A stretch of 22,110 nucleotides of DNA from an uncultured Lachnospiraceae bacterium (GTDB taxonomy: Bacteria > Bacillota > Clostridia > Lachnospirales > Lachnospiraceae), in the NCBI GenBank assembly GCA_902803355.1, contig CADCPP010000063.1:1-22110 (forward strand), given 5' to 3'. The translations under genes were made by a program, and so were the position numbers. The notes under the pieces were generated by a model. It was not told the origin of the DNA. It saw nothing but the letters and a program-made list of their open reading frames with translations, and did no database searches. Shown here one piece after another: positions 7,059 through 16,380 of the stretch. Each line of letters begins with the position of its first letter. Positions within the stretch are counted from its first letter, which is position 1.

Positions 7059-8469
7059 TGGCCGTACCTCCTACCGTAATGGCGCTCACGCGGATTGCCG
7101 GCTGCCCGACGTCTGTCGGGATAGAGCCGGACATCGAGCCGCACATGCCCTGTCCACGCGATAAGTTGCTGCTGACCTTGTCGATATTCATGAGGATCTC
7201 CGCGCCGTTGCCGATCAGCGCCGCGCCCTTGACCGGATAAGAGATCTTTCCGTTTTCGATAAGATACCCTTCATCGACCGCGAAGTTGAATTCCCCGGTC
7301 TGCGGATTCACGGAGCCGCCGCCCATCTTCTTCGCGTAAAGGCCCTTTTCGATGCCCTCGAACAGGCTCTCGAAGCTGTCCTTGCCGGCGCAGATAAAGG
7401 TATTCGACATGCGGGAAGTGGGTTCATACTTATAGTTCTGGCGTCTGCCCGAGCCGGTGGAGGCTTCGCCCATGCGCCGTCCGTTCAGGCGGTCGATCAT
7501 ATAGGACTGCAGGATGCCGTCCTTGATGAGCAGACGGGACTGCTGGAAGTTGCCCTCGTCATCGATGTTCTGCGAGCCCCAGGCATTCGGGATGGTGCCG
7601 TCATCCATGGCGCTCACGCAGGGCGCCGCGATCTGCTGCCCCTTCTTCCCGGCAAAGACGCTCTGGTTCTTCGCCACGCCGGTCGCTTCCAGAGCGTGGC
7701 CGCAGGCTTCATGGAAGATCACGCCGCCAAAGGCGTTGTCGATCACGACCGGCATCCTTCCGGACGGGCAGTCCTTTGCGCGCAGCTTGACCAGGGCAGA
7801 CCTGGCCGCCTCTTTGCCGATCTCCTCCGGCGTCGTTTTCTCAAAGAACTCCAGCCCCATGCCGCCGCCGGGTCTGTCTCCGCCGCTCATAAAGATATTG
7901 CCTTCCTTCGCGTAGGCGTCCAGCATCATGCGGGTCCTGACGCGTACATCCGAGATCAGCCGTCCTTCGGAGTTGCTGACCTGCACCTCTTCGCGCACGT
8001 TTAAGAGCTTGCCCGTCGTCTTGACGATCCGCTCATCGCTTTCCTTTGCGGCTTTTTCCGCCCGGAAAACGAGCGCTGCCTTCTCCTGCAGCGGGACCTT
8101 CCGGTAATCGGTCTTGACGGGGTGCCTGGTTTCATATTCCACGCGGGTAAGGACCACCGGCTTTTTCTCTGCCGGCGCAGCGTCCTCAGCGCCGTCCTCT
8201 GCCTTTTCCGCGATCGCAGCACGCAGGTCATCGATCAGCGGCAGGATGGCCTCATCCGTCATCTCATTCGTATAGCCGTAGACCGACTGCACACCTCTGT
8301 ACAGGCGGACGCCGAGGCCGGAAATGATCTGTCTCTCGGCCTTTTCCACTTTCTGATCCAGGGTGGAGATCATCTCGTTTTCTTCAAACTCCTCGAAGAT
8401 CTCCGCAAAATCGCAGGCGCTGTCCATGCACCGCGAAAGATACTGTTCCAGCTTTTCCTTTGTCTGCAT
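7051..8469 (-). CDS. tldD: TldD, metalloprotease subunit of TldD/E
   Basis: This is the zinc-bearing subunit of the TldD/E protease. HEACGH at residues 253-258 is the HExxxH motif (H253, H258 as ligands, E254 catalytic), and C443 in the GMCGS segment before a VGQPAIRV end matches the third ligand of E. coli TldD. At 472 aa it is near the usual 480. The ATG at 8469 has AAAGGAGG at the right distance. An Ala/Glu/Lys-rich insertion lies at about residues 86-104 in the N-terminal region. Read-through from the pyridoxamine kinase gene 68 nt upstream is possible. No RiPP precursor or other obvious substrate peptide is encoded next to it, so a general peptide-clearance role is as likely as peptide maturation. 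Confidence 0.95.
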   Translation of the reverse strand: MQTKEKLEQYLSRCMDSACDFAEIFEEFEENEMISTLDQKVEKAERQIISGLGVRLYRGVQSVYGYTNEMTDEAILPLIDDLRAAIAEKAEDGAEDAAPAEKKPVVLTRVEYETRHPVKTDYRKVPLQEKAALVFRAEKAAKESDERIVKTTGKLLNVREEVQVSNSEGRLISDVRVRTRMMLDAYAKEGNIFMSGGDRPGGGMGLEFFEKTTPEEIGKEAARSALVKLRAKDCPSGRMPVVIDNAFGGVIFHEACGHALEATGVAKNQSVFAGKKGQQIAAPCVSAMDDGTIPNAWGSQNIDDEGNFQQSRLLIKDGILQSYMIDRLNGRRMGEASTGSGRRQNYKYEPTSRMSNTFICAGKDSFESLFEGIEKGLYAKKMGGGSVNPQTGEFNFAVDEGYLIENGKISYPVKGAALIGNGAEILMNIDKVSSNLSRGQGMCGSMSGSIPTDVGQPAIRVSAITVGGTANE

Positions 8470-8537
8470 ACTGCCTCCTTTCTTATCCGTGACTTTGCCG
8501 CCTGACCGCGCGGGCCCGGCGCTCGCCGCGGCACATC

Positions 8538-9365
8538 TTACTTCATTGCCAGAAGCTCCGGAATGGTCGCCTCAAAATCCACGCCGTACCAGGGCTTTTC
8601 AGGGTTTTCCAGCGTCACTTCGATGGTCCGCGCGGTATAATCCGCCGCGATGCGCATGGCCTCTTCCCAGGGCAGTCCCTTCATCAGTTCTCCCACGAAG
8701 GTGCTGGAGAAGAGATCGCCGGTCCCGTGATAGACCGCGTTGATCCGCCGGTTCTGGTACAGCTTAAACTCGCCCGTCTCGCGGTCATAGCCCATAAAGC
8801 CGGTCTTTCCTTCCGACAGTGAGACGCCTGTGATCACGCTGATGCGCGCGCCGAGCTCGCTTGTCTTCAGCAGCAGCTGCCGGATGTAATCCTCACCGTA
8901 GGTCTCGCGGTATTCCATGCCGGTCATCAGCGAAGCCTCCGTGATGTTCGGCACCACGATATCCGCCTCTGCGCACAGTGTTTTATTTTCCTCCACGTAG
9001 GCCATGTCAAATGCAGGATACAGCTTTCCGTTGTCCGCCATGACCGGATCCACGATCACCGTGGTCTTTTCTCCTCTGAAATCATGGAAGAGCTGCTTGA
9101 CCTGCCCGATCTGCTCGCGGGTCCCGAGGTACCCCGTATAGATCGCGTCAAAGTGCACGCCTTCGGCCTTCCAGTGCGCCGCGATCGGCTCGATCTGGTC
9201 CGAGAGGTCCTTGCAGGTGAAGTTTTTGAACATGGTATGCGTTGACAGCACGGCTGTCGGCAGGATCACCGTCTCCGCGCCAAGTGCCGAGATCACCGGC
9301 AAGGCGATCGTTAAAGAACATTTGCCCAGGCACGAGATGTCCTGGATGGTCAAGACTCGTTTCAT
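8538..9365 (-). CDS. Pyridoxamine/pyridoxal kinase (PdxY/PdxK type, ribokinase fold)
   Basis: It probably phosphorylates pyridoxal or pyridoxamine with ATP in the B6 salvage pathway. The N-terminus MKRVLTIQDISCLGKCSL, then LPTAVLSTHT (residues 35-44), is the mark of the Firmicute pyridoxamine kinase branch. VDPVMADNG (residues 105-113) and the anion-hole/catalytic GTGD (214-217, D217 as base) are ribokinase-fold landmarks. The 275 aa length is normal. AAAGGAG lies about 13 nt before the ATG, rather far, but no other start fits the family N-terminus. A good promoter lies upstream in the divergent spacer. Hydroxymethylpyrimidine kinase (ThiD) is the main alternative; the IQDISC start argues against it. 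Confidence 0.88.
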   Translation of the reverse strand: MKRVLTIQDISCLGKCSLTIALPVISALGAETVILPTAVLSTHTMFKNFTCKDLSDQIEPIAAHWKAEGVHFDAIYTGYLGTREQIGQVKQLFHDFRGEKTTVIVDPVMADNGKLYPAFDMAYVEENKTLCAEADIVVPNITEASLMTGMEYRETYGEDYIRQLLLKTSELGARISVITGVSLSEGKTGFMGYDRETGEFKLYQNRRINAVYHGTGDLFSSTFVGELMKGLPWEEAMRIAADYTARTIEVTLENPEKPWYGVDFEATIPELLAMK

Positions 9366-9406
9366 TGCTGTCTTTTTTCTCCTTTCAGGTTCCTTTTGAG
9401 GCTTTT

Positions 9407-9435
9407 ATACTACCACTGCCGGGAAGGGATGTCAA
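9407..9435 (-). promoter_or_regulatory. Promoter of the pyridoxamine kinase gene
   Basis: On the minus strand a perfect TTGACA (9435-9430) is followed after 17 nt by TAGTAT (9412-9407); TATAAA overlaps just downstream as an alternative -10. The leader would be about 35 nt. It lies back-to-back with the PhzF-gene promoter. Confidence 0.65.
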
Positions 9436-9449
9436 ATTCCAGGGCCTCC

Positions 9450-9478
9450 TTGCCTTTCCCTCCCGCTTATGCTATTCT
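9450..9478 (+). promoter_or_regulatory. Promoter of the PhzF-YwaF unit
   Basis: TTGCCT (9450-9455), a 17-nt spacer and TATTCT (9473-9478) preceded by TGC give a -35 and extended -10. The start would be near 9485, about 30 nt before the ATG at 9516. Confidence 0.6.
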
Positions 9479-9515
9479 TTTCTTACCAGATTGCTATGTT
9501 TCAGTGAGGTTTATG

Positions 9516-10379
9516 ATGCATCAGACCATTCATACGATCGTGTTTGAAGAAAAGGCGGGCGGCGGAAATCCCGCACCGGTCACGCTGGACGCGGACGATC
9601 TGTCCACGGAGGAAATGCAGGCCATGGCTCATTCCTGGGGTGAGGAATCCGTCTTTTTGATGAAGCCCTCCCGGGATGACTGCGATGTCAGGGCACGCTA
9701 CTTTGTGCCCCTGCACGAGATGGAAATGTGCTCGCACGATACCATCGGCGCCGTCACGGTGCTGGTTGGGACCGGCCGGGTGACAGCCTCCCCTGTGCGC
9801 CTTGAGACCGCGCTCGGGCAGGTACTCGTGGACTGGGAAAAGGATGGCGAGGAGGTGAAGGTTTCGCTCTCGCAGTTCCTGCCGCGCTTTACAGAGAAAA
9901 ATCCCACCGCAGAGGAGGTCTGCGCAGCGCTCAGGATCAGGCCGGATCAGCTTGCGGATCTGCCCATCGAATCCTCCGCGACCTCGCGTTTTAAGCTGAT
10001 CGTGCCGCTTAAGGACCGGGAAACGGTCTACGCCCTTGATCCGGACTATGAAGCCCTCTGGTCGCTCTGCGACAAGTACGGAACGACCGGCTTTTACCCT
10101 TACGCCCCCGAGCACGGAGATGACCCGCTTCTTTTCTGCGCGCGGCAGTTCCCCTGCCGGGCAGGCTATCCGGAAGATCCCGCCACCGGCGTCGCGGCCT
10201 CCGCGCTGAATGCGTACCTCATCAGGCATGAGCTGATCCCGCTTAAGGAAGGCTGGAACGAGATCACGGTGCGCCAGGGAGAAGCCATGGGCAAGCCCAG
10301 CATCATTTACGCCGCCTGCTACAGGGAAAACGGAGAAGTGACCGCTACCCGTATCAGCGGGAAGGCAAGATTAGGGTAA
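9516..10379 (+). CDS. PhzF-family isomerase (287 aa)
   Basis: PhzF-fold proteins are two-lobed isomerases/epimerases of the diaminopimelate epimerase superfamily; PhzF itself isomerises a phenazine precursor, but most genomic members have unknown substrates. The N-terminus HTIVFEEKAGGGNPAPV matches the family's opening strand and GGNPA loop. WGEESVFL (residues 41-48) carries the catalytic Glu, CSHDT (72-76) the His loop, and the DPATGVAASALNAYL block the conserved C-lobe Asp and phosphate-binding-like turn. I place the start at 9516, 6 nt after GAGG; the open frame reaches back to 9396, but that stretch holds the promoter and reads as non-coding. No phenazine genes are nearby, so I give no substrate. 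The YwaF-type gene follows at 31 nt. Confidence 0.88.
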   Translation: MHQTIHTIVFEEKAGGGNPAPVTLDADDLSTEEMQAMAHSWGEESVFLMKPSRDDCDVRARYFVPLHEMEMCSHDTIGAVTVLVGTGRVTASPVRLETALGQVLVDWEKDGEEVKVSLSQFLPRFTEKNPTAEEVCAALRIRPDQLADLPIESSATSRFKLIVPLKDRETVYALDPDYEALWSLCDKYGTTGFYPYAPEHGDDPLLFCARQFPCRAGYPEDPATGVAASALNAYLIRHELIPLKEGWNEITVRQGEAMGKPSIIYAACYRENGEVTATRISGKARLG

Positions 10380-10410
10380 AAACCTGAAGGCGAATATAAC
10401 AGGTAGCTTT

Positions 10411-11187
10411 ATGTTCTGGCTGCATGAGGAAGATATTCCGGCGGGCGTGGGAAGCGAACGCTTCTGCGCCATGCATCTTGTCTACATCGGCGTCTTTCTG
10501 ACGGCGACGATCCTTTATGCCCTCTTTTACCGAAAGCTTGATCAGCGGCGGCGTCTTATCGCAGGCCGCATCGTTGGCTCGGCGGTCTTTTTCTTCGGCC
10601 TGTGCGAATACGGCATCACCGCCCTCATCGGACGCTTTACCCTCTATACCCTGCCGATCCACGTGTGCAGCCTCATGTTTTCCCTCACCCTGATCCATGC
10701 CTGGACAAACGCGGCAAAGCCCGGCTCTGCCGGCGCAAAGCTGCATGACTTCCTTAGCGCCGTCATCTTCCATCCCGGAATTCCGGGCACCTGGGCTGCC
10801 CTTCTTTTCCCGGACTGGCTCTACTATCCCTTCTGGAATTACCTGTCCATCTCCGGCTTTATGGTCCACGGCCTCGTTTCGGTCTATGGCGCGTCCATCA
10901 TCGTAGACCGCGCAGAAGCCCCGGACGGAAAGCGGCTCTTTTTCCGTGACCTTAAGAACTCCGCCCTCTTTCTCATCATCGGCGCCGTGCTGATGTATCT
11001 CTTTGATCAGGCGACCGGGACCAATTACTGGTTCATGGCCCGTCCGGGCAACGCCTCTCCGCTTGCCGGCGCCTATGAAAAAGGCGGCTACGCCGGGTAT
11101 CTTACGGCGTTTATCAGCGCCGGGACTATCGTTACCGTCCTCTGGTACGGACTTCGTTATCTGCTTTTTGTGCGGAAGAAGTCCTGA
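10411..11187 (+). CDS. YwaF-family integral membrane protein (258 aa)
   Basis: The protein has six or seven hydrophobic segments (roughly residues 20-38, 51-68, 78-96, 117-134, 144-165, 183-200, 228-253). It shows the YwaF (TIGR02206) pattern: an E..F..HL start, LYTLPIHVCSL in the third segment (residues 78-88, C86), MVHG (H153) in a later one, and NYWFMARP in the loop after the sixth. My recollection is that this family shares a Pfam domain with vertebrate TMEM164, an ether-lipid acyltransferase using Cys and His; whether the bacterial proteins do that chemistry is inference. It is probably cotranscribed with the PhzF-family gene. The function in B. subtilis is not known to me. Confidence 0.8.
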   Translation: MFWLHEEDIPAGVGSERFCAMHLVYIGVFLTATILYALFYRKLDQRRRLIAGRIVGSAVFFFGLCEYGITALIGRFTLYTLPIHVCSLMFSLTLIHAWTNAAKPGSAGAKLHDFLSAVIFHPGIPGTWAALLFPDWLYYPFWNYLSISGFMVHGLVSVYGASIIVDRAEAPDGKRLFFRDLKNSALFLIIGAVLMYLFDQATGTNYWFMARPGNASPLAGAYEKGGYAGYLTAFISAGTIVTVLWYGLRYLLFVRKKS

Positions 11188-11254
11188 CGCCGGCCTGTCG
11201 GAAGCCATCTGTCTGCTTCCGGAATCGGTTGTTTTTGAACTGCAGGATCATCTT

Positions 11255-11422
11255 GGCATCCGGCAGCTTCGCTGCGGGCAGGCGGCCAGACTGCTGAGGG
11301 AGACCGATACTCCGATCGCCGAGATCAGCGCCTATGTCGGCTATCCCGACAGCAACTACTTCATCAAAGTCTTTAAAAAAACGCTCGGCATGACGCCGAG
11401 CGAATACCGCAAAACGCGGTAA
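11255..11422 (+). pseudogene. C-terminal remnant of an AraC-family regulator
   Basis: The last about 55 codons of this frame read as the second half of an AraC DNA-binding domain: RCGQAARLLRETDTPIAEIS, then VGYPDSNYFIKVFKK and MTPSEYRKTR. The first helix-turn-helix and the whole ligand-binding domain are absent, since upstream DNA in this frame belongs to the YwaF-type gene in another frame. There is no credible start or ribosome site, so I call it a decayed fragment. It uses the strong terminator just downstream. Confidence 0.75.
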
Positions 11423-11437
11423 GGAATGAAGCGATCC

Positions 11438-11464
11438 GGGCCGGCAGCTGCCGGCTCCTTTTTT
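11438..11464 (+). terminator. Rho-independent terminator after the AraC remnant
   Basis: GCCGGCAG (11440-11447) and CTGCCGGC (11448-11455) form a perfect GC-rich palindrome, extended by G-C and G-U pairs, then CC and six Ts. It ends plus-strand transcription and touches the stop codon of the convergent LarA-like gene at 11465-11463. Confidence 0.85.
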
Positions 11465-12737
11465 ACCTAAATCTCTCCCGGTCGATCCAGAGTCCCAGCG
11501 CGGGATTGGGAATGTAGAAGATCTCCTCGCCACCAACCGTGTTATAGCCGTACTTCAGGTGGGCAGGATCATATCGTTTTACCATCTCTTCGTAATCTGC
11601 CGAGGCAAAGCCGGCAGATTCGATCTCCTGCCGCGTGATCTTTTTTACAGCGTAGGTAACGGTAAAGCGTCCGTCCGATGAACCGTAGATGAGGTGCGCC
11701 GCCGCGCCCATATTCGCGCGTAGATCTTCGCCCGCAGGGTCCTGAAAGGCCGTCAGCGTGGCAAGCCGGCCGCGGTAGCCGTATTTGCGGATGAGTCTGT
11801 CCACCTCCTCATCCTCTCCGAAGCGCTCCACGCCCGGGGCAAGGATGATCAGTTCGCCGCCGTCCGCCATCATCATGCGGGTACGGTAGATGGCTTTGTT
11901 TCCCAGCCAGGTGCTCTGAAATTCGGAGGGATCCAGCCAGACCACGCACTTTTTCACGCCGCGCTCCACAAAATCGATGTTCTTCTCCTGTGCGAGCTTT
12001 ACCGCTTCGCTGAGGCACTCTCTGCCTTCGCCGATGAACAGGCCGTGCATCCGGATCCTGCCCCCCGGCGCCGTCGTTACGGTGAGCACCCAGAGAATGG
12101 GGCGGTCCTTCAGGAAATGCTGCGCGCCGTAGTCAAAGAGCTTCCGGACCGGGGTATGGTCGCGGCCCATCATGCGCTCCATACCGTAGACTGCGCCGAT
12201 CATATGCGACTTGTTGATCATGTCGCTCCCGCCCGTTCCCACGAAGATATTCTTCGCATGATTGGACATACCGATGACCTCATGCGGCACCACCTGGCCG
12301 GGCGAGATGATCAGATCATAGCTCTCGTCCATGATCCGCCGGTTCACTTCCACGCTCACGGGATGCTGCCACAGCCCTTCCGTGATCTCCCCGACATACT
12401 CCGCCGGGACCTCGCCGAGCCGCACCACATCATGCCGCCAGTCATGCACGAAAAAGCGCTCCGCCGGGATATCGCCGAACATGATCTCCCTCTGCTTTTC
12501 TGAGACCGGCACGTGCGTACCGAGGGCGGGAAGGATGTCCACCGCCGCGCCGCGCTCTGTCAGCGCATGATAGTACACATTGGTGATGAAGCCGGCGCCG
12601 GAATGAAAGCGCGTAAAATCCGGAGGGACGATCAGCGCCCGTTTGACGCTTCTTCCCTCCAAGGCCTGCAGCAGCGCCCTGCGGATCTCCTCCCTTGACA
12701 GGCCTTCTTCCGTTTCTGCGATCTTGTAGATCTCCAT
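11463..12737 (-). CDS. LarA-like nickel-dependent 2-hydroxyacid racemase/epimerase (424 aa)
   Basis: LarA enzymes racemise or epimerise 2-hydroxyacids by hydride transfer to a nickel-pincer nucleotide bound to a lysine. VPPDFTR (residues 37-43) fits the substrate-binding N-lobe motif and GTHVPVSE (73-80, H75) the first catalytic His. VPHEVIGMSNHAK has H152 and K162, and SHM has H178; the spacings H152-K162 (10) and K162-H178 (16) equal those of H174, K184 and H200 in Lactiplantibacillus LarA. All cofactor residues thus appear present, while the sequence between is divergent (SNHAK in place of SGGRK). The gene lies 15 nt after a mannonate-oxidoreductase-like SDR in a sugar-acid operon, so gluconate/mannonate 2-epimerisation is the best guess. 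Pincer biosynthesis genes (larB, larC, larE) are not in the window. AGGGAG precedes the ATG. Confidence 0.82.
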   Translation of the reverse strand: MEIYKIAETEEGLSREEIRRALLQALEGRSVKRALIVPPDFTRFHSGAGFITNVYYHALTERGAAVDILPALGTHVPVSEKQREIMFGDIPAERFFVHDWRHDVVRLGEVPAEYVGEITEGLWQHPVSVEVNRRIMDESYDLIISPGQVVPHEVIGMSNHAKNIFVGTGGSDMINKSHMIGAVYGMERMMGRDHTPVRKLFDYGAQHFLKDRPILWVLTVTTAPGGRIRMHGLFIGEGRECLSEAVKLAQEKNIDFVERGVKKCVVWLDPSEFQSTWLGNKAIYRTRMMMADGGELIILAPGVERFGEDEEVDRLIRKYGYRGRLATLTAFQDPAGEDLRANMGAAAHLIYGSSDGRFTVTYAVKKITRQEIESAGFASADYEEMVKRYDPAHLKYGYNTVGGEEIFYIPNPALGLWIDRERFR

Positions 12738-12752
12738 GCCAAGGCTCCCTGT

Positions 12753-13604
12753 TTACACGCCCGAGTAGGCGCCGAAGCCGCCGTCCACCGGCAGCACCAC
12801 GCCGGTCACGAAGCCCGCGCGCTCATCATCGCAGAGGAATAGTACTGCCCCGATCAGCTCTTCCGGCCTGCCAAAGCGGCCCATGGGCGTTCCGGCGAGG
12901 ATCTTCTTTGTACGTTCCGTCGGGGATCCGTCCTCGTTCCACAGGAGCTTTGCGTTCTGCTGCGCGGAGAAAAAGCCCGGCGCGATCGCGTTCACGCGGA
13001 TGCCGCTTTTGGCAAAATGTACCGCCAGCCACTGGGTGAAATTCGAGACGCCGGATTTGGCCGCCGAATAGGCCGGGATCTTCGTGAGCGGGGTCAGTGC
13101 GTTCATGGAGCTGATGTTCAGGATCACGCCGCTTCCCTTGTCCACCATGTCGCGCGCGAAGGCCTGGGTCGGCAGCAGCACGCCCATGATATTCTGATCA
13201 AAGACCTTGGTGAAGGCGCTCTGCGTCAGATCAAAGAAGCTTTTTTTCTCCGGATCCTTCAGGGTCTCCATGGAGAAGAATTCGTCATCCGCCGTGGCGG
13301 AAGCGTCATTGCCGCCCGCGCCGTTGATGAGGATATCGCAGGGGCCGAGCGCATTCAGGACGGCTTCGTGCGCCGTCTTCACGCTCTCGCTGTCCGTGCA
13401 GTCCACCTGGAAGGCCTGTGCCTTCAGGCCCTCGCCGCGCAGCTGCTCTGCCAGCTTCTCCGCCTTGGACAGCGTGCGGTTAAGGATGGCGACGGACGCG
13501 CCGTGCTGCGCGAGCGCGCGGCAGAAGCCGCTGCAGAGCACGCCGGCGCCGCCGGTCACTACAGCGACCTTTCCGCTAAAATCAGGGGTCTTGAGAAGAG
13601 TCAT
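12753..13604 (-). CDS. SDR oxidoreductase, D-mannonate oxidoreductase (UxuB/YjmF)-like
   Basis: This classical short-chain dehydrogenase has the dinucleotide loop TGGAGVLCSG (residues 17-26), NGAGGN (94-99), catalytic S165/S166, and YSAAK (Y179, K183). The C-terminal NAIAPGFFSAQQNAKLL segment and the VDGGFGAYSGV end resemble the SDR-type D-mannonate oxidoreductase of Bacillus (UxuB/YjmF), which interconverts D-mannonate and D-fructuronate with NAD(H). At 283 aa it is full length. AAAGGAC precedes the ATG at 13604. It sits between gnd (41 nt) and the LarA-like gene (15 nt), so it is part of the same transcript. A gluconate 5-dehydrogenase-like role is the main alternative. Confidence 0.82.
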   Translation of the reverse strand: MTLLKTPDFSGKVAVVTGGAGVLCSGFCRALAQHGASVAILNRTLSKAEKLAEQLRGEGLKAQAFQVDCTDSESVKTAHEAVLNALGPCDILINGAGGNDASATADDEFFSMETLKDPEKKSFFDLTQSAFTKVFDQNIMGVLLPTQAFARDMVDKGSGVILNISSMNALTPLTKIPAYSAAKSGVSNFTQWLAVHFAKSGIRVNAIAPGFFSAQQNAKLLWNEDGSPTERTKKILAGTPMGRFGRPEELIGAVLFLCDDERAGFVTGVVLPVDGGFGAYSGV

Positions 13605-13645
13605 GGATCTGTCCTTTCTGAAGTCTCCTTCTAAGGGGAGAGCGT

Positions 13646-15097
<1,452 letters not shown>

Positions 15098-15110
15098 CAA
15101 GGCTCCTTTC

Positions 15111-16190
15111 CTACCGCTGCACTCTTGCGTTGCCGGCGTAGACATCCCACAGCTGTTTTTCGTCCGCGGGCTCCGCGTAATCATTCAGGCTTGACGCGGC
15201 CAGCACGCCGCTCGCCCAGCCAAACTGCAGCCATTTCTCCGGCTCCCAGCCCTTAAAGACGCCGTACAGCAGACCGCCCGAAAAGCCGTCGCCGCCGCCG
15301 ATGCGGTCCATCACCGGAATCGGGCGCGGCTCTTCCACGAACCACTTGCCCTCGGCCCACAGGATCGCGCCCCAGAGGTGCTCATTCGCCGAGATCACCT
15401 GACGCAGCGTGGTCGCATAGGCCTGTGCCTGCGGATACTTCTGCCGCACCTGATCGATCATGGCTTTGAAGCTTTCGATCTTTGCGGAAAGGTCCTTTCC
15501 GCCCGCTTCGGGCCCCTTAAAGCCAAGGCAGAGCTGGAAATCCTCTTCGTTGCCCACCAGAATATCCGCCATGGAGGCGATCCTGTGGAAGGCTTCCCGC
15601 AGCTCTTCCTCGCGGCCTTTCCAGAAGGTGGCGCGGTAATTTAAGTCAAAGCTGAGCAGGGTGCCGTACTTCTTCGCTTCTTCCGCAAGATGCAGGCAGC
15701 AGGCCGTCGTCTCCGGGCTCATGGCGGCGATAAGGCCGGACAGATGCAGGATGCCCACGCCTTCGCGTCCGAAGATCCGCTCTGTATCAAAGTCCTCCGC
15801 ACTCAGCGTACGGCCCACCTCGCCGGCACGGTCGTTCCAGACACGCGGCGCGCGCAGGCCAAAGCCGGAATCCGCGATATTGAACTGATGACGGAAGCCC
15901 CAGGGACCGCCCTGCGGGACATCCTTGCCCTCATAGGCGATGTTCCGCGCACGCAGCTGCGCCTTGATAAAGGCCGCGATGGGGCTGCCCTCCACGAACT
16001 TTGTGAGCGCCAGGCACTCACAGCCCAGACTCGACGCCACGTTCAGCACGTTCGTCTCCGCGCTGGTCGCCTGCATGCGGAACAGATTGCTGTTCTGGAC
16101 CGCCATCCGGTCCTCCGGAGTGATGCGCACTCCCATACTCGTTACACAGGCAACGGCATAGCGCGGCTTGCGGTCAACCTTCAGTCCCAT
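15111..16190 (-). CDS. kdgK: 2-dehydro-3-deoxygluconokinase (PfkB/ribokinase family)
   Basis: It is expected to phosphorylate 2-keto-3-deoxygluconate to KDPG, the entry step to cleavage into pyruvate and glyceraldehyde 3-phosphate. The fold is shown by the second PfkB signature DRIGGGDGFSGGL (residues 295-307, D301 as base) and by SFDLNYRATFW (180-190), typical of KDG kinases and fructokinases. At 359 aa it is slightly longer than the usual 310-340. GGGGG precedes the ATG at 16190. As the first gene of the four-gene operon, it follows a 177-nt spacer with promoter and operator candidates. Another sugar or sugar-acid kinase activity cannot be excluded by sequence alone. Confidence 0.85.
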   Translation of the reverse strand: MGLKVDRKPRYAVACVTSMGVRITPEDRMAVQNSNLFRMQATSAETNVLNVASSLGCECLALTKFVEGSPIAAFIKAQLRARNIAYEGKDVPQGGPWGFRHQFNIADSGFGLRAPRVWNDRAGEVGRTLSAEDFDTERIFGREGVGILHLSGLIAAMSPETTACCLHLAEEAKKYGTLLSFDLNYRATFWKGREEELREAFHRIASMADILVGNEEDFQLCLGFKGPEAGGKDLSAKIESFKAMIDQVRQKYPQAQAYATTLRQVISANEHLWGAILWAEGKWFVEEPRPIPVMDRIGGGDGFSGGLLYGVFKGWEPEKWLQFGWASGVLAASSLNDYAEPADEKQLWDVYAGNARVQR

Positions 16191-16253
16191 AATGATCCCC
16201 CTGTATCAGCACTTGTCATGATCGTCAGACATTCTTTTCAGTAAGAAATGCCG

Positions 16254-16311
16254 TTAATACCATACCGCATTTTCCCCGTTTGTGATAGAACGATTTTGCC
16301 TAATTTAGCAA
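16254..16311 (-). promoter_or_regulatory. Candidate promoter and operator of the sugar-acid operon
   Basis: On the minus strand TGGTATTAA (16262-16254) fits an extended -10 with a weak -35. Upstream, TTGCCTAATTTAGCAA (16296-16311) is an imperfect palindrome matching 6 of 8 per arm and lying at about -45 to -60. It is also AT-rich in an otherwise GC-rich region. A repressor or activator site is plausible; no regulator gene is adjacent. Confidence 0.35.
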
Positions 16312-16351
16312 TATATTATTTTTTTCGCGCCGTCCCGTTCTCTTTCCAGAG

Positions 16352-16380
16352 AAAAGGCCGTGCTGTTTTACAGCTCGGCC
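16352..16380 (-). terminator. Terminator overlapping the end of the lipid kinase gene
   Basis: On the minus strand GGCCGAGCTGT and ACAGCACGGCC pair with one A-A mismatch around a short loop, then TTTTCTC follows. The stop codon (16370-16368) lies in the loop, so the gene's last codons form the hairpin. Confidence 0.6.

Noticed and set aside
8470..8537. 17-codon Arg-rich frame between the pyridoxamine kinase gene and tldD
   Set aside because: It has no ribosome site and lies in a GC-rich hairpin-prone spacer, where such composition is expected by chance.
9396..9515. N-terminal extension of the PhzF-family gene
   Set aside because: It contains the promoter, lacks family similarity, and the ATG at 9516 has the well-placed GAGG.
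15098..15184. N-terminal extension of gnd
   Set aside because: It overlaps the end of kdgK, and AAAGGAG is placed for the ATG at 15097, where the family N-terminus begins.
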